Assembly (NCBI RefSeq): GCF_035474595.1
Contig: NZ_DATIND010000083.1
Coordinates: 94,524-158,523, forward strand
Direction of reading: 5' to 3'
DNA length: 64,000 bases
Source of the DNA: Longimicrobium sp.
GTDB taxonomy: Bacteria; Gemmatimonadota; Gemmatimonadetes; Longimicrobiales; Longimicrobiaceae
A program made the translations under genes and the position numbers. The notes beneath the pieces were generated by a model, which saw only the letters and a program-made list of their open reading frames with translations, was not told the DNA's origin and searched no databases. Of this stretch, positions 1 to 9,011 are shown piece after piece; position 1 is the stretch's first letter, and each line of letters begins with the position of its first letter.

Positions 1-50
1 GCCCTCTACGGCCGGCCGAGACCGTCCACCTCTCCCGTACCGGGAGAGGT
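1..50. repeat. dispersed intergenic repeat, family A (copy 1)
   Basis: A ccggccgag..cgtccacctctcccgtaccgggagaggt block at the window edge recurs almost unchanged near 2,588-2,637. It contains a small inverted repeat (ctctcccgtaccgggagag), so it may form a hairpin. No coding potential is seen. It is one of several repeat families filling the intergenic gaps. Confidence 0.6.
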
Positions 51-114
51 AGCCATCCACCATCCCCGCGGAGATCCTGCCTCAGCGCACCCGGGCCGGG
101 GAGCGAGTCCGCGA

Positions 115-170
115 AGGCGGACTTCGGGCCGTTGTTGCCGCGAATTCATTCGCCTTCCCGGGGCAGGCGA
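115..170. repeat. dispersed intergenic repeat, family B (copy 1)
   Basis: The block containing gttgttgccgcgaattcatt and cgccttccc recurs near 5,828-5,885 and 60,185-60,232. A diverged inverted copy lies at about 1,425-1,515. All copies are intergenic. Confidence 0.6.
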
Positions 171-199
171 GCGCCTGATACCATCTACCGAACAACCAC

Positions 200-544
200 A
201 TGAGCGCGATCACGACGCACGTGCTGGACACCATGCGCGGGCTGCCGGCGATGGGGATCGCCGTGCTGCTGGAGCGCGCGGACGCCGAGGGGCAGATGCA
301 GACCGTCGCGAGCGGCGTCACCAACAGCGACGGGCGCATCCTCGACCTCCTCCCCGTGGACCAGGCGCTGGAGCCGGGGACGTACCGCCTGAGCTTCGAC
401 ACGGGCGCGTACTTCACCGCCACGGCGGTGGAAGGCTTCTACCCCGAAGTCTCCATCGTCTTCTCGGCGCGCGAGGGCGAGGCGCACTACCACGTGCCGC
501 TGCTGCTCAGTCCGTACGGCTACTCCACCTACCGCGGGAGCTGA
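200..544 (+). CDS. uraH: 5-hydroxyisourate hydrolase (HIUase, transthyretin-like)
   Basis: Hydrolyses 5-hydroxyisourate, the product of urate oxidase, to OHCU in the urate-to-allantoin pathway. The 114-residue length is normal for the family. The N-terminal ITTHVLDT motif carries the first active-site histidine (H7), R46 follows in SDGR, H98 lies in HYHVP, and the protein ends in the diagnostic YRGS tetrapeptide. All expected catalytic residues are therefore present. The stop is 3 bp before the urate oxidase start, so the two are cotranscribed. There is no clear Shine-Dalgarno before the ATG; the message may be leaderless or weakly initiated. No signal peptide, so cytoplasmic. Confidence 0.95.
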   Translation: MSAITTHVLDTMRGLPAMGIAVLLERADAEGQMQTVASGVTNSDGRILDLLPVDQALEPGTYRLSFDTGAYFTATAVEGFYPEVSIVFSAREGEAHYHVPLLLSPYGYSTYRGS

Positions 545-547
545 CCG

Positions 548-1396
548 ATGCCCGCCGCGCTGGGCCCCAGCAACTACGGCAAGTCCCGCGTCCGCCTGTT
601 CCGCGTCACCCGCGACGGCGAACGCCACGACGTGGCGGACCTCACCGTCGACGTGGCGTTCGAGGGGAAGTACCGCGACGTGCACCTGCAGGGCGACAAC
701 GCCGCCGTGCTGCCGACCGACACCATGCGCAACACCGTCTACGCGCTGGCGAAGCAGCACCCGGTGACGCCGGTGGAGGGCTTCGGCCGCGCGCTGGCGG
801 AGCACTTCCTGGGCGCGACGGAGGAGTGCGACCGCGTGCGCATCCGCATCGCCACGCACGGGTGGGAGCGCATCGCCGTGGGCGGGCGGCCGCATCGGCA
901 CAGCTTCGTGCGCGGCAGCGGCGAGCGGCGGATGGCCTACGTCTTCGCCGACCGCGATTCCGTGCGGTTCGAGGCGGGGATCGAGGACCTGGAGGTGCTG
1001 AAGACCACGCAGTCGGCCTTCGAGGGATACATCAAGGACCGCTACACCACGCTCCCGGAGACCAGGGACCGCATCTTCGCGACGATCGTCTCCGCGCGCT
1101 GGAAGTACGCGAGCGCGCCGGCCGATTTCGACGCCGCCTTCGCCGCCGTCCGCACGGCGATGCTGGAGACCTTCGCCGAGCACGAGTCGAAGTCCGTGCA
1201 GCAGACGCTGTACGCGATGGGCGCCGCCGCGCTGGACGCGGCGCCGGAGATCCCCGAGATCCGTCTCTCCCTCCCCAACCGCCACCACCTGCTGTTCGAC
1301 ATCGGCCGGTTCGGGCTGGAGAACCGGAACGAGGTGTTCGTCCCCACGCCGGAGCCGTTCGGCCTGATCGAGGCCACGGTGGTGCGGACGGAATAG
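548..1396 (+). CDS. urate oxidase (uricase)
   Basis: Oxidises urate with O2 to 5-hydroxyisourate and H2O2, feeding the hydrolase encoded just upstream. The 282-residue protein has the two-lobed tunnelling-fold layout. An N-terminal NYGKSRVRL segment carries the catalytic Lys, a PTDTMRNTVY motif carries the catalytic Thr, and the C-terminal segment NRHHLLFD...FGLENRNEVF matches the family's second signature. Start ATG 548 sits 3 bp after the uraH stop. No OHCU decarboxylase or allantoinase is in the window, but the operon may extend upstream of base 1. Confidence 0.95.
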   Translation: MPAALGPSNYGKSRVRLFRVTRDGERHDVADLTVDVAFEGKYRDVHLQGDNAAVLPTDTMRNTVYALAKQHPVTPVEGFGRALAEHFLGATEECDRVRIRIATHGWERIAVGGRPHRHSFVRGSGERRMAYVFADRDSVRFEAGIEDLEVLKTTQSAFEGYIKDRYTTLPETRDRIFATIVSARWKYASAPADFDAAFAAVRTAMLETFAEHESKSVQQTLYAMGAAALDAAPEIPEIRLSLPNRHHLLFDIGRFGLENRNEVFVPTPEPFGLIEATVVRTE

Positions 1397-1424
1397 CCCG
1401 GCCCGAGCCTTCCCCTCCCCCGCC

Positions 1425-1515
1425 AATGGAATTGGCGGGCAACAACAGCACAAAGTCCCTGCGGGACTGCGCCCCCGGCATCCTGCCGGTCACCGGCCCG
1501 GTGAAATCCGCCGAA
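1425..1515. repeat. diverged inverted copy of repeat family B
   Basis: The stretch reading ggaattggcgggcaacaaca and then aaagtccctgcgggactgc resembles the reverse complement of the block at 115-170 and 5,828-5,885. It occupies the gap after the uricase gene and includes small hairpins. No gene is seen. Confidence 0.45.
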
Positions 1516-1669
1516 TGAGTTGAAGGTGGCAGGCCACGCCGAAGCCCCGTCCCTCTCCCAGGCGGTTTGGGGAGAGGGACAGGCTGGCCGGCGACGCGGC
1601 GGGAGTCGCGCCGGCCGGCCAGGGAGAGGACCCGCGGCGCCGCGGACGCGCGGCATCGTCCGAATCGTG

Positions 1670-1703
1670 GAGGCGCCCCATCCGTGGGCGCCTCTTTCGC
1701 TTT
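1670..1703 (+). terminator. rho-independent-type hairpin
   Basis: gaggcgccc / gggcgcctc stem with a short loop, followed by tttcgcttt. It lies between the ureide pair and the amidoligase-type cluster and probably separates the two transcription units. Confidence 0.6.
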
Positions 1704-1805
1704 CCAGCCCGATGCATAGGTTGGCGGGCCTGTGGATTGCATCCGGCGCGCACCAATCCGCCGGTGGCTGCCCGCGCGCGCGACCCTTCCGGAGATGGTA
1801 AGACG

Positions 1806-2525
1806 GTGAACCGAGAGTACCACCGCTGGTACAGCCCGTCGCTCGGCCGCGACATGGAGATGCTGGTGTTCGGCTGGGGCGGCGCCCGGCTGCTGGTGTA
1901 TCCCACCTCGATGGGGCGCTACTTCGAGTGGGAAGACCGCGGGATGATGGACGCGCTGGGCGACCAGATCCGCGGCGGGCACCTGCAGGTATTCTGCGTG
2001 GACAGCGTGGACGCCGAGAGCTGGTACGCCAGGTGGAAGCACCCGCACGACCGCGCGGTGCGCCAGGGGCAGTACGAGGACTACATCCTGCGCGAGGTGC
2101 TCCCCTTCTCGTCGTCGCGCAACGGCAACTCCTACCTGATCGCCGCCGGCGCCAGCTTCGGCGCCTACCACGCCGTGAACATCGGCCTGCGCAACCCGTG
2201 GGTGTTCAACCGCGTGCTGGGGATGAGCGGCCTGTACGACATCCGCGAGCAGACCGACGGCTACTACGACGACACCATCGCCGCGCAGAACCCGTCGCAC
2301 TACATCAGCACCATCGACGACCACGGGCGGCTGGAGGCCCTGCGCCGGATGGACGTCATCCTCGCCACCGGCCACGACGACTCGTTCGTGGAGAACAACC
2401 GCTACCTCTCCCGCATCCTGTGGGAGAAGGGGATCGGCAACGCGCTCCGCCTGTGGGACGGCTGGGCGCACGACTGGCCGTGGTGGAAGGACATGGTCCG
2501 CGCATACATCGGCGGGCACGACTGA
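1806..2525 (+). CDS. putative esterase family alpha/beta hydrolase
   Basis: A 239-residue alpha/beta hydrolase of the putative-esterase (esterase D-like) group. The nucleophile elbow reads GASFG, and late Asp and His candidates lie in TGHDD and GWAHDW. The GTG start at 1806 follows a ggag-containing leader (ccggagatggtaagacg); the upstream in-frame extension is low-complexity and was rejected. No signal peptide. It is the first gene of a same-strand group with two ATP-grasp ligases and a GCS2-type ligase. Esterases recur beside such ligases and may cleave or release the amide product, but the substrate cannot be read from sequence. Confidence 0.85.
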   Translation: MNREYHRWYSPSLGRDMEMLVFGWGGARLLVYPTSMGRYFEWEDRGMMDALGDQIRGGHLQVFCVDSVDAESWYARWKHPHDRAVRQGQYEDYILREVLPFSSSRNGNSYLIAAGASFGAYHAVNIGLRNPWVFNRVLGMSGLYDIREQTDGYYDDTIAAQNPSHYISTIDDHGRLEALRRMDVILATGHDDSFVENNRYLSRILWEKGIGNALRLWDGWAHDWPWWKDMVRAYIGGHD

Positions 2526-2858
2526 GGGGACAGGGGACAGGGAAGGCGGTGCGGAGACGGAGTTACGCGCAAGCCGCGGCGCTGCTGCCCTCTCCGGCCG
2601 GCCGAGGCCGTCCACCTCTCCCGTACCGGGAGAAGTAGCTCGGCGGGCATCCGGCACGCCCGAAGCATCAGCGTGCGAAGAGAGGTTGCAGGGCTCGCGG
2701 ATGGTGCGGCAGCCCCCCTCGCCCGGTACGGGAGAGGGCGAGCGCCCTGAGGCGCGGGGAGAGGGCGGCGCGGGTCTTTTCGGAGACGCGCCTGCGCACG
2801 CGTGGGAAGGCAGTTCAACCGGTTTCTCTCGAAGTAAAAACGATTCGAGCACGGGGGG
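2526..2858. repeat. intergenic region with repeat family A and a related inverted block
   Basis: About 330 bp without a credible gene. It holds the second family A copy (about 2,588-2,637) and a related block, cccctcgcccggtacgggag, near 2,716. The last ~40 bp are less GC-rich (gaagtaaaaacgattcgagc) and probably hold the leader of the ATP-grasp gene. Confidence 0.55.
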
Positions 2859-4271
2859 ATGAAGATGACGCTGAAGGTGGGCTTGATCGTGGGGCGCGAG
2901 TGGTCGTTCCCCCCCGCGTTCATCGAGGAGGTGAACCGCCGCGACCAGGGCGTGACCGCCGAATACGTGAAGCTGGGCGCGCCGCGCATGGACGACCCTT
3001 GCGAGTACGCCGTCATCATCGACCGCATCTCGCACGAGGTGCCGTTCTACCGCACCTACCTGAAGCAGGCGGCGCTCGCCGGGTGCGCGGTGGTGAACAA
3101 CCCCTTCATGTGGACGGCCGACGACAAGTTCTTCGGCGCCGCGCTGGCCACCTCGCTCGGCATCGCCCACCCCAAGACGGTGGTGCTGCCGAACAAGGAG
3201 TACATCCCCGGCATCGTGCACGAGGAGTCGCTGCGCAACCTGCAGTATCCGCTGGACTGGCAGGGGATCGTCGAGTACGTCGGCCTTCCCTGCATCCTCA
3301 AGGACGCGCACGGCGGGGGATGGAAGGACGTGTACGTCTGCCGCAGCCTGGAGGAGCTGATCCACCACTACGACACCAGCGGCCTGCTGACGATGATCGT
3401 GCAGGAGTTCATCGAGTGGGACCAGTTCATCCGCTGCATCTGCATCGGCCAGGACAAGGTGATGCCGATCAAGTACGACCCCAAGGAGCGGAAGTACCAC
3501 GTCGAGCACGAGCACCTGACGCCCGAGCTGGGCCAGCGCGTGATCGCCGACTCGCTGAAGCTGGTGCGGGCGCTGGGATACGACATGAACTCGATGGAGT
3601 GGGCGGTGCGCGACGGCATCCCCTACGCCATCGACTTCATGAACCCCGCGCCGGATATGGACATCTACTCGCTGACGCCGCACTACTTCGAGTGGGCGAT
3701 CAGCGCCATGGCCGACATGGCCATCGACCTGGCGAAGAACCCGCGCCGCCAGGTGCGCGACCTGCGCTGGGACGCGCTCTTCACCCACTCGCGCGAGGGC
3801 GGCGGCGGGGCGAGCACCGCGCAGGACACCGGCCCCGGCGGCGGCACCGCGTTCGGCCCCGGCTTCATGGGCGGCGGCGGCCGCGGCGAGGGCGGCGGCA
3901 CGGACCCCGGCTCCGGCTCACCCTCCAGTGGGTCGGGCGATCCTTCCGGCGCCCCTTCGGGCGGTGGCGAGGGTGGCGGCTCGAACGCCCCCGGCGGGTC
4001 CTCACACGACGCGCAGGGCGGCAGCTCGCCGATCCAGGGCGCCCCGAACAGCGTGGTCGACGCCTCGCCGGCGGCGGACCTGGAGCCCGCGGCCGACGCA
4101 TCGCAGCCGCCGCACGGGGGCGACGAGCGCGGCGGAGTGACGGCGGACGGCGGGGGGCCGGCCGGGTCGAAGGAAGGCGGGAACGGTCGATCGGCGGCGG
4201 GCGAAGGCGGGCGGGCGGGGGAGGACACTTCGCCGGACGCGGCGTCGCGCTCGGCGCAGGAGCAGGCGTGA
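2859..4271 (+). CDS. ATP-grasp ligase with glycine/serine-rich C-terminal tail
   Basis: A 470-residue protein. Residues 1-300 form an ATP-grasp fold: a pre-ATP-grasp domain, a CILKDAHGGGWKDV segment matching the lysine/glycine-rich ATP-binding loop, VQEFIEWDQFIRC, and a metal-binding end (AIDFMNPAPDMD). Such enzymes couple a carboxylate to an amine through an acyl-phosphate. Residues ~305-470 are a disordered tail of Gly, Ser, Pro, Asp and Ala with almost no hydrophobic residues, which is unusual for the family. The ATG follows an acggggg leader. The TGA overlaps the GTG of the next ligase, so the two are translationally coupled. The specific substrate is unknown. Confidence 0.85.
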   Translation: MKMTLKVGLIVGREWSFPPAFIEEVNRRDQGVTAEYVKLGAPRMDDPCEYAVIIDRISHEVPFYRTYLKQAALAGCAVVNNPFMWTADDKFFGAALATSLGIAHPKTVVLPNKEYIPGIVHEESLRNLQYPLDWQGIVEYVGLPCILKDAHGGGWKDVYVCRSLEELIHHYDTSGLLTMIVQEFIEWDQFIRCICIGQDKVMPIKYDPKERKYHVEHEHLTPELGQRVIADSLKLVRALGYDMNSMEWAVRDGIPYAIDFMNPAPDMDIYSLTPHYFEWAISAMADMAIDLAKNPRRQVRDLRWDALFTHSREGGGGASTAQDTGPGGGTAFGPGFMGGGGRGEGGGTDPGSGSPSSGSGDPSGAPSGGGEGGGSNAPGGSSHDAQGGSSPIQGAPNSVVDASPAADLEPAADASQPPHGGDERGGVTADGGGPAGSKEGGNGRSAAGEGGRAGEDTSPDAASRSAQEQA

Positions 4272-5632
4272 GCGCGGAGGCCCTGCGCCGGGCGATCGAC
4301 GCCTGGCACGGGCTGCTGGGCGACGAGGGGCTCGCCGCGGACAGCGCCGAGCGGATGGAGCAGGAGCACCGCTCGCTGGGGATGTACTTCGGCGAGCGCG
4401 CGCTCTGCACCGTGCTGCGCCCGCGCTTCTTCACGCCGGGTCAGTGGGCGGGGATCCGGCGCGGCGTGGAGACGCTGATGGGCGCCTTCCGCCGCGCCCA
4501 CGAGGCGGCCATGCGCGATCCGGCGCTGCTCGCCCGGTTCCATCTCCTGGACTGGGAGCGCGAGCTGGTCGCGCAGGACCCGGGCTTCCGCTCGCCATGC
4601 CCCACCAGCCGCCTGGACGCCTTCTTCGACCCCGACGACGGGTCGCTGCGCTTCACCGAGTACAACGCCGAGACGCCGGCCGGGCCCGCGTACATGGACA
4701 ACCTCAGCGAGGTGTTCCTGGCGCTCCCCGTCACCGGCAAGTTCCTGCGCACGCATGCCGTCTACCCGCTTCCCGCGCGGCATGGGGTGCTGCACGCGCT
4801 GCTGGGCGCATACGCCGAGTGGAGCGGCCGGCGCGAACTGCCGCGCATCGGCATCCTGGACTGGGCCGAGGTGCCCACCTACAGCGAGTTCGTCTTCTTC
4901 CGCGACTACTTCCGCCAGCACGGCATCGCCTGCGAGATCGCCGACCCGCGCACCCTGGAGTACCGCGAGGGAAAGCTGATGGCGGGCGACTTCCACATCA
5001 CCCTCATCTACAAGCGCGTGCTGATCGACGAGCTGGTGCTGCGGATGGGGATGGACAACCCCGTGGTCCGCGCGGTCCGCGACGGCGCCGTGTGCATGGT
5101 GAACCCCTTCCGCTGCAAGGTGCTGTACAAGAAGGCCTCGCTCGCCGTGCTCGGCGACGAGCGCAACGCGCACCTGTTCTCGCCCGACGAGATGCGCGCG
5201 ATCGAGGCGCACGTGCCGTGGACGCGCATCGTGGAGGCGCGGCGCACGCGCTTCCATGGCGACGAGATCGACCTGCTGGAGTGGGCGGAGGGGAACCGCG
5301 AGCGGCTGGTGCTGAAGCCGAACGACGACTACGGCGGGCGCGGCATCGTCCTGGGCTGGCTGGTGTCCGACGACGAGTGGCGGGCGGCGCTGAAGACGGC
5401 CACGGAAACGCCGTACGTGCTGCAGGAGCGCATCCATCTCCCCGTCGAGCCGTTCCCCAGCTGGGTGGACGGGAAGGTGGAGATCTACGACCGGATGGTG
5501 GACGTGGCGCCGTTCGTCACCCGCACCGCCACGATCGACGGCGCGCTCACCCGCATCGCCACCGACCCGCTGCTGAACGTGACCGCCGGCGGCGGCTCGT
5601 CCGTCGCCACGATGCTGGTGGAGGCGCGGTAG
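4268..5632 (+). CDS. circularly permuted ATP-grasp type 2 protein
   Basis: A 454-residue protein resembling the circularly permuted ATP-grasp family, related to glutathionylspermidine synthase. Features are TEYNAETPAGPAY near residue 130, VNPFRCKVLYKKASLAVL near 280, and the ATP-binding LVLKPNDDYGGRGI near 350. It probably forms an amide bond on a small acid or peptide. The GTG start overlaps the previous stop (GTGA), fixing start and operon. Pairing a classical ATP-grasp, a permuted one and a GCS2 ligase in a row is typical of amidoligase clusters for uncharacterised metabolites. Cytoplasmic; no export signal. Confidence 0.85.
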   Translation: MSAEALRRAIDAWHGLLGDEGLAADSAERMEQEHRSLGMYFGERALCTVLRPRFFTPGQWAGIRRGVETLMGAFRRAHEAAMRDPALLARFHLLDWERELVAQDPGFRSPCPTSRLDAFFDPDDGSLRFTEYNAETPAGPAYMDNLSEVFLALPVTGKFLRTHAVYPLPARHGVLHALLGAYAEWSGRRELPRIGILDWAEVPTYSEFVFFRDYFRQHGIACEIADPRTLEYREGKLMAGDFHITLIYKRVLIDELVLRMGMDNPVVRAVRDGAVCMVNPFRCKVLYKKASLAVLGDERNAHLFSPDEMRAIEAHVPWTRIVEARRTRFHGDEIDLLEWAEGNRERLVLKPNDDYGGRGIVLGWLVSDDEWRAALKTATETPYVLQERIHLPVEPFPSWVDGKVEIYDRMVDVAPFVTRTATIDGALTRIATDPLLNVTAGGGSSVATMLVEAR

Positions 5633-5710
5633 GCGCGGCGACGCGGCAGGCATCTTCGCCGCGCCGCGCGAACGTCGATTCCGCGAGAACCTTCGGCGTG
5701 GTGCGATCGG

Positions 5711-5885
5711 CATCCTGCCCGCCAGGTTGGCCCCCTCCCCGGCCCCTCCGCCCGCTCCGCGGGGGAGGGGAGAACTCATCGAGGAGGCACCACCGGCTCG
5801 GAGCCGCCACGATGGCGCGGCGCGAGTCCGCGAAGGCGGACTTCGGGCGGTTGTTGCCGCGAATTCATTCGCCTTCCCCACCCCG
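5711..5885. repeat. dispersed intergenic repeats, families C and B
   Basis: The 5,633-6,005 gap holds a family C block (ctgcccgccaggttggcccc and cctccgcccgctccgcgg, ending ggggagaactcatcg), also seen near 7,345 and 24,556. A family B copy (ttgttgccgcgaattcattc) follows at 5,828-5,885. No gene is supported here. Confidence 0.6.
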
Positions 5886-6005
5886 GCTCGATCCCCATCA
5901 CCCCCGCGGTAAACAATTTGCGGCTGGCGCGGGGTGGGACGGCTGCGCATCATCCCCAGATACGATTTTCGTTCATCTCCATCGCCATCCGGGAGAGGAC
6001 CCGCC

Positions 6006-7148
6006 ATGCAGGCTCCGTCGCTGACGCTTGGGATCGAGGAAGAGTACCAGATCATCGACCCGGAGACGCGCGAGCTGCGCTCGTACATCACCGAGATTCT
6101 GGACCACGACCACCTGATCCTGGGCGAGATCAAGCCCGAGCTGCACCAGAGCATCGTGGAGGTGGGGAGCCCCGTCTGCCAGACGCCCACGGAGCTGCGC
6201 GGCGAGCTGAACCGGCTGCGGCGGATGGTGATGGACCTGGCCGCGCGGAAGGGGCTGAAGGTGGTGGCGGCGGGCACGCACCCGTTCAGCAGCTGGATGA
6301 CGCAGGAGATCACGCCGCTGGAGCGCTACCTGGGCGTGAAGCAGGACATGCAGGACCTTGCACAGCAGCTGCTGATCTTCGGCACGCACGTGCACGTGGG
6401 GATCGAGGACCGCGAGTTCATGATCGACGCCCTGAACGTGGCGCGCTACTTCCTTCCCCACATCCTCTGCCTGTGCAGCTCCAGCCCGTTCTGGATGGGG
6501 CGCAACACCGGCCTGAAGAGCTACCGCAGCGTCATCTTCCGCAACTTCCCGCGCACCGGCGTGCCGCGCGTGCTGCGCGACTGGCGCGAGTTCGAGTCGC
6601 TCAGCAACACGCTGGTGGAGACCGGGTGCATCCCCGACGGCAGCAAGATCTACTGGGACGTGCGGCCGCACCACAAGTTCCCCACGCTGGAGTTCCGCTT
6701 CCTGGACGTGTGCACGCGCGTGGACGAGGCCGTCTGCGTGGCCGCGCTGCTCCAGGCCATCGTGCTGAAGCTGTGGAAGCTGCGGCGCGACAACATGACC
6801 TTCCGCGTGTACGCGCACGACCTGATCGAGGAGAACAAGTGGCGCGCCGTGCGCTACGGCTTCGACGGCAAGCTGATCGACTTCGGCAAGAAGGCCGAGT
6901 GCCCGGCGCGCGACCTGATCCGCGAGATGCTGGAGTGGTTCCTGGACGACGTGGTGGACGAGCTGGGAAGCCGCGGTGCCATCGAGTACGCCTTCCGCAT
7001 CATGGACGAGGGATCGAGCGCCGACCGCCAGCTCCGCGTCTACCAGGAGACGGGAAGCCTGCAGGCCGTGGTCGACCACCTGATCGCGGAAACCGAGGAA
7101 GGCGTGTACTCGGCCGCGGAGCGCGAGCACGCCCACATGGGTGCGTGA
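6006..7148 (+). CDS. YbdK-type carboxylate-amine ligase (GCS2 family)
   Basis: A 380-residue member of glutamate-cysteine ligase family 2. The N-terminal [11 protein letters not shown] signature holds the Mg/ATP-binding glutamates; [14 protein letters not shown] and LEFRFLD are further family blocks. E. coli YbdK has weak gamma-glutamylcysteine ligase activity, but the real substrate of most members is unknown. ATG 6006 follows gggagaggacccgcc, a good ribosome-binding site; an upstream in-frame ATG at 5934 lacks one. Following two ATP-grasp ligases and an esterase, it probably adds another amino acid to the same product. Confidence 0.92.
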   Translation: MQAPSLTLGIEEEYQIIDPETRELRSYITEILDHDHLILGEIKPELHQSIVEVGSPVCQTPTELRGELNRLRRMVMDLAARKGLKVVAAGTHPFSSWMTQEITPLERYLGVKQDMQDLAQQLLIFGTHVHVGIEDREFMIDALNVARYFLPHILCLCSSSPFWMGRNTGLKSYRSVIFRNFPRTGVPRVLRDWREFESLSNTLVETGCIPDGSKIYWDVRPHHKFPTLEFRFLDVCTRVDEAVCVAALLQAIVLKLWKLRRDNMTFRVYAHDLIEENKWRAVRYGFDGKLIDFGKKAECPARDLIREMLEWFLDDVVDELGSRGAIEYAFRIMDEGSSADRQLRVYQETGSLQAVVDHLIAETEEGVYSAAEREHAHMGA

Positions 7149-7739
7149 ACGCGCCCGGCAGCACATCGGGCTCTGGACAGAAGCAGAGGCAGCAGAGGAC
7201 GGGGGTTCTCTGCTGCCTCCGCGTTTGCGTCTGGAGCAAGGCTCCGGTGTCGTCTGGCGCCGCGGCCCTCTCCCCCCGCCCCCTCCCCCAAAACCGACTG
7301 GGGGAGGGGGAGACCTCATCGAGAGAAGAGATTTCGGCGCGGCGGGATGGCACCTTGCCCGCCTGGCTGGCCCCCCTCCCTGGCCCCTCCGCCCGCTCCG
7401 CGGGGGTGGGGAGAACTCAGCGCCGGAGCGAGGTCGTCGCGTCACGGAAGCATGGCTGAGATGGAGTTTCGGCACGTGGGGATGCTGGAGAGCCACCTCC
7501 TCCCGGAACGGGAGGGGGTCGCGCCCTCCGGCGCGGGGGGAGGGCGCGAGGCATCCGAAGCGCGCCACCCGGTTCAGCGTGATGGAGTCGCACTCCCGCA
7601 CTCCCGCACTCCCGCACTTGGCACTTGGCACTTGGCACTTGGCACTTCCCGATGAATTGCGCACCGCGTTACGATGCTTGACGGCCATGACGCACCGCGT
7701 TATCATCCATCCAGCGCGGCGCGAACCCGAGGGGAGACA
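7149..7739. repeat. repeat-filled intergenic region with tandem short-word repeats
   Basis: About 590 bp without a credible gene. Contents: an imperfect inverted repeat (gcagaggcagcagaggacgg .. ctctgctgcctccgcg, ~7,180-7,230); a family C copy (~7,345-7,421); a cctcccggaacgggaggggg hairpin (~7,497-7,520); and a run of tandem words at 7,576-7,652 (actcccgc x3, then acttggc x4). The last 90 bp should hold the promoter of the PhaR-like gene, but no clear -35/-10 pair is seen. Confidence 0.6.
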
Positions 7740-8195
7740 ATGGCGCGAGTGATCAAGCGGTACGGCAACCGGAAGCTCTACGACGTGCAGGCCAGCGAGT
7801 ACGTGTCGCTGGAGCAGGTCGCCGGCATCATCCGCGGCGGCGAGACGGTGGAGGTGGTGGACAACGTGACGGGCGAGGACATCACCGCCCAGACCCTCAC
7901 GCAGGTGGTGCTGGAAGAGGGCAAGCGCGGGCGCGGGCTGCTGGGCGCCGAGCTGCTGCACGACCTGCTCCGGAAGAGCGGGAAGGCGATCGAGTCCGGC
8001 GTGGGCCAGGTGCGCCACGGCGTGGACGAGCTGGTGAGCGCCTCGCTGGGGCGCGTGACGCGGGTGCTGCAGGGCCCGCAGACGCAGGAGCTGAAGCAGC
8101 TCCGGCAGCAGCTGGCCCAGCTCGAGGCCACGCTGAACCGCGTGCTGGAAGAGCAGGAAGACGCCCGGCGCGACGACGAAACGCCGCGGGGCTGA
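7740..8195 (+). CDS. polyhydroxyalkanoate synthesis regulator PhaR-like protein
   Basis: A 151-residue protein. Residues 1-60 match the PHA-accumulation regulator DNA-binding domain (VIKRYGNRKLYD near the start, then YVSLEQVAGII and VDNVTGEDIT). In PHA producers PhaR binds granules and represses phasin genes. The C-terminal half is amphipathic and ends in a probable coiled coil (about residues 115-145, QELKQLRQQLAQLEATLNRV). ATG 7740 follows gaggggagaca. It is 51 bp from the phasin-like gene, as expected for a regulator beside its target. No PHA synthase is in the window. Confidence 0.85.
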   Translation: MARVIKRYGNRKLYDVQASEYVSLEQVAGIIRGGETVEVVDNVTGEDITAQTLTQVVLEEGKRGRGLLGAELLHDLLRKSGKAIESGVGQVRHGVDELVSASLGRVTRVLQGPQTQELKQLRQQLAQLEATLNRVLEEQEDARRDDETPRG

Positions 8196-8246
8196 GGGTT
8201 TTCCGATGGCTGACGTGGGACCACACCGGGGACGGAGACGACACCG

Positions 8247-8909
8247 ATGAGCACGAACGGCACGAAGGGCGGCGCGGGGATCCTGCGCCTGGGCGACCTG
8301 CCGAAGAACGTGGCCGACCGCGTGGTGAAGCTGCCCAGGGAGATCGCCGAGGGCGTGACCACGCGCGGCCGCGACGTGTGGCTGGCCGGGCTGGGCGCGC
8401 TGGCGGCGGCCGAGGACCGCGGCAGCGCCTTCTACGGCTCGCTGGTGAAGCAGGGCGAGGAGCTGGTGAAGCGCGGCGAGACCGTGGAGACGCGCGGCAA
8501 GGCGCGCTGGTCGGAGCTGAAGGACGACGTCGGCACCCGCCAGGAGGCGGTGGTGGAGAAGGTGGAGAGCACGATCGTCGACCCCGTCGTGGACGCGCTG
8601 CGCAAGCTGGGCGTGCCCACCCGCGCCGAGGTGCAGACGCTTTCCACGCAGGTCGAGTCGCTCACCGAGCGCGTGAACCTGCTGATCGCAAAGCTGGAGC
8701 GCCGCCACGGCACCGTGTTCTCGGTGGTCTTCCGCGCGGGCGAGTGGGCGGTGGAGAAGAGCGGGACCACCGCGCCGCTCAGCGTGCACGCTTCCGAGGC
8801 CGATGCGCTGGAGGCCGCGCGCCTGCTGGCCGTGGAGAGCCGCCCCTGCGAGGTGGTGATCCACCGCGAGGACGGCAGCGTGCAGAACACCGTGGTGTAC
8901 GACGCGTAA
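8247..8909 (+). CDS. phasin-family protein with C-terminal DUF2188-like domain
   Basis: A 220-residue protein. Residues ~15-150 are helical and phasin-like (poly(hydroxyalkanoate) granule-associated type: GRDVWLAGLGALAAAEDRG, then long amphipathic helices and a coiled coil near ESLTERVNLLIAKLE). Residues ~155-220 resemble the small DUF2188 domain (GEWAVEKSG, SEADALEAAR, VIHREDGSVQN). The fusion is uncommon. ATG 8247 has a ggagacg site 8 nt upstream. It follows the PhaR-like gene and precedes a patatin-like lipase, so granule-surface or lipid-inclusion binding is a reasonable guess. Confidence 0.75.
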   Translation: MSTNGTKGGAGILRLGDLPKNVADRVVKLPREIAEGVTTRGRDVWLAGLGALAAAEDRGSAFYGSLVKQGEELVKRGETVETRGKARWSELKDDVGTRQEAVVEKVESTIVDPVVDALRKLGVPTRAEVQTLSTQVESLTERVNLLIAKLERRHGTVFSVVFRAGEWAVEKSGTTAPLSVHASEADALEAARLLAVESRPCEVVIHREDGSVQNTVVYDA

Positions 8910-8940
8910 GCCGGTGCACGGCTTCTGCAACAGCCCCGAC

Positions 8941-8998
8941 GGGTGCGGGCGCGCGGAGACTTTCTCCGCGCCCTCGCACCCTTTTTCACGCCCGCGGT
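8941..8998 (+). terminator. rho-independent-type hairpin after the phasin gene
   Basis: gggtgcgggcgcg..gag stem pairs with ctccgcgccctcgcaccc and is followed by ttttt. It lies between the phasin stop and the patatin start, so the lipase probably has its own or readthrough transcription. Confidence 0.6.
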
Positions 8999-9011
8999 GT
9001 ACGCTACACGC

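Noticed and set aside
7576..7652. Tandem repeats considered as a CRISPR array.
   Set aside because: Units are 7-8 bp, contiguous and without spacers; no cas genes are nearby.
7149..7739. Frames of 60-200 codons in the gap before the PhaR-like gene.
   Set aside because: They run through dispersed repeats and tandem words and encode low-complexity Arg/Pro-rich sequence.
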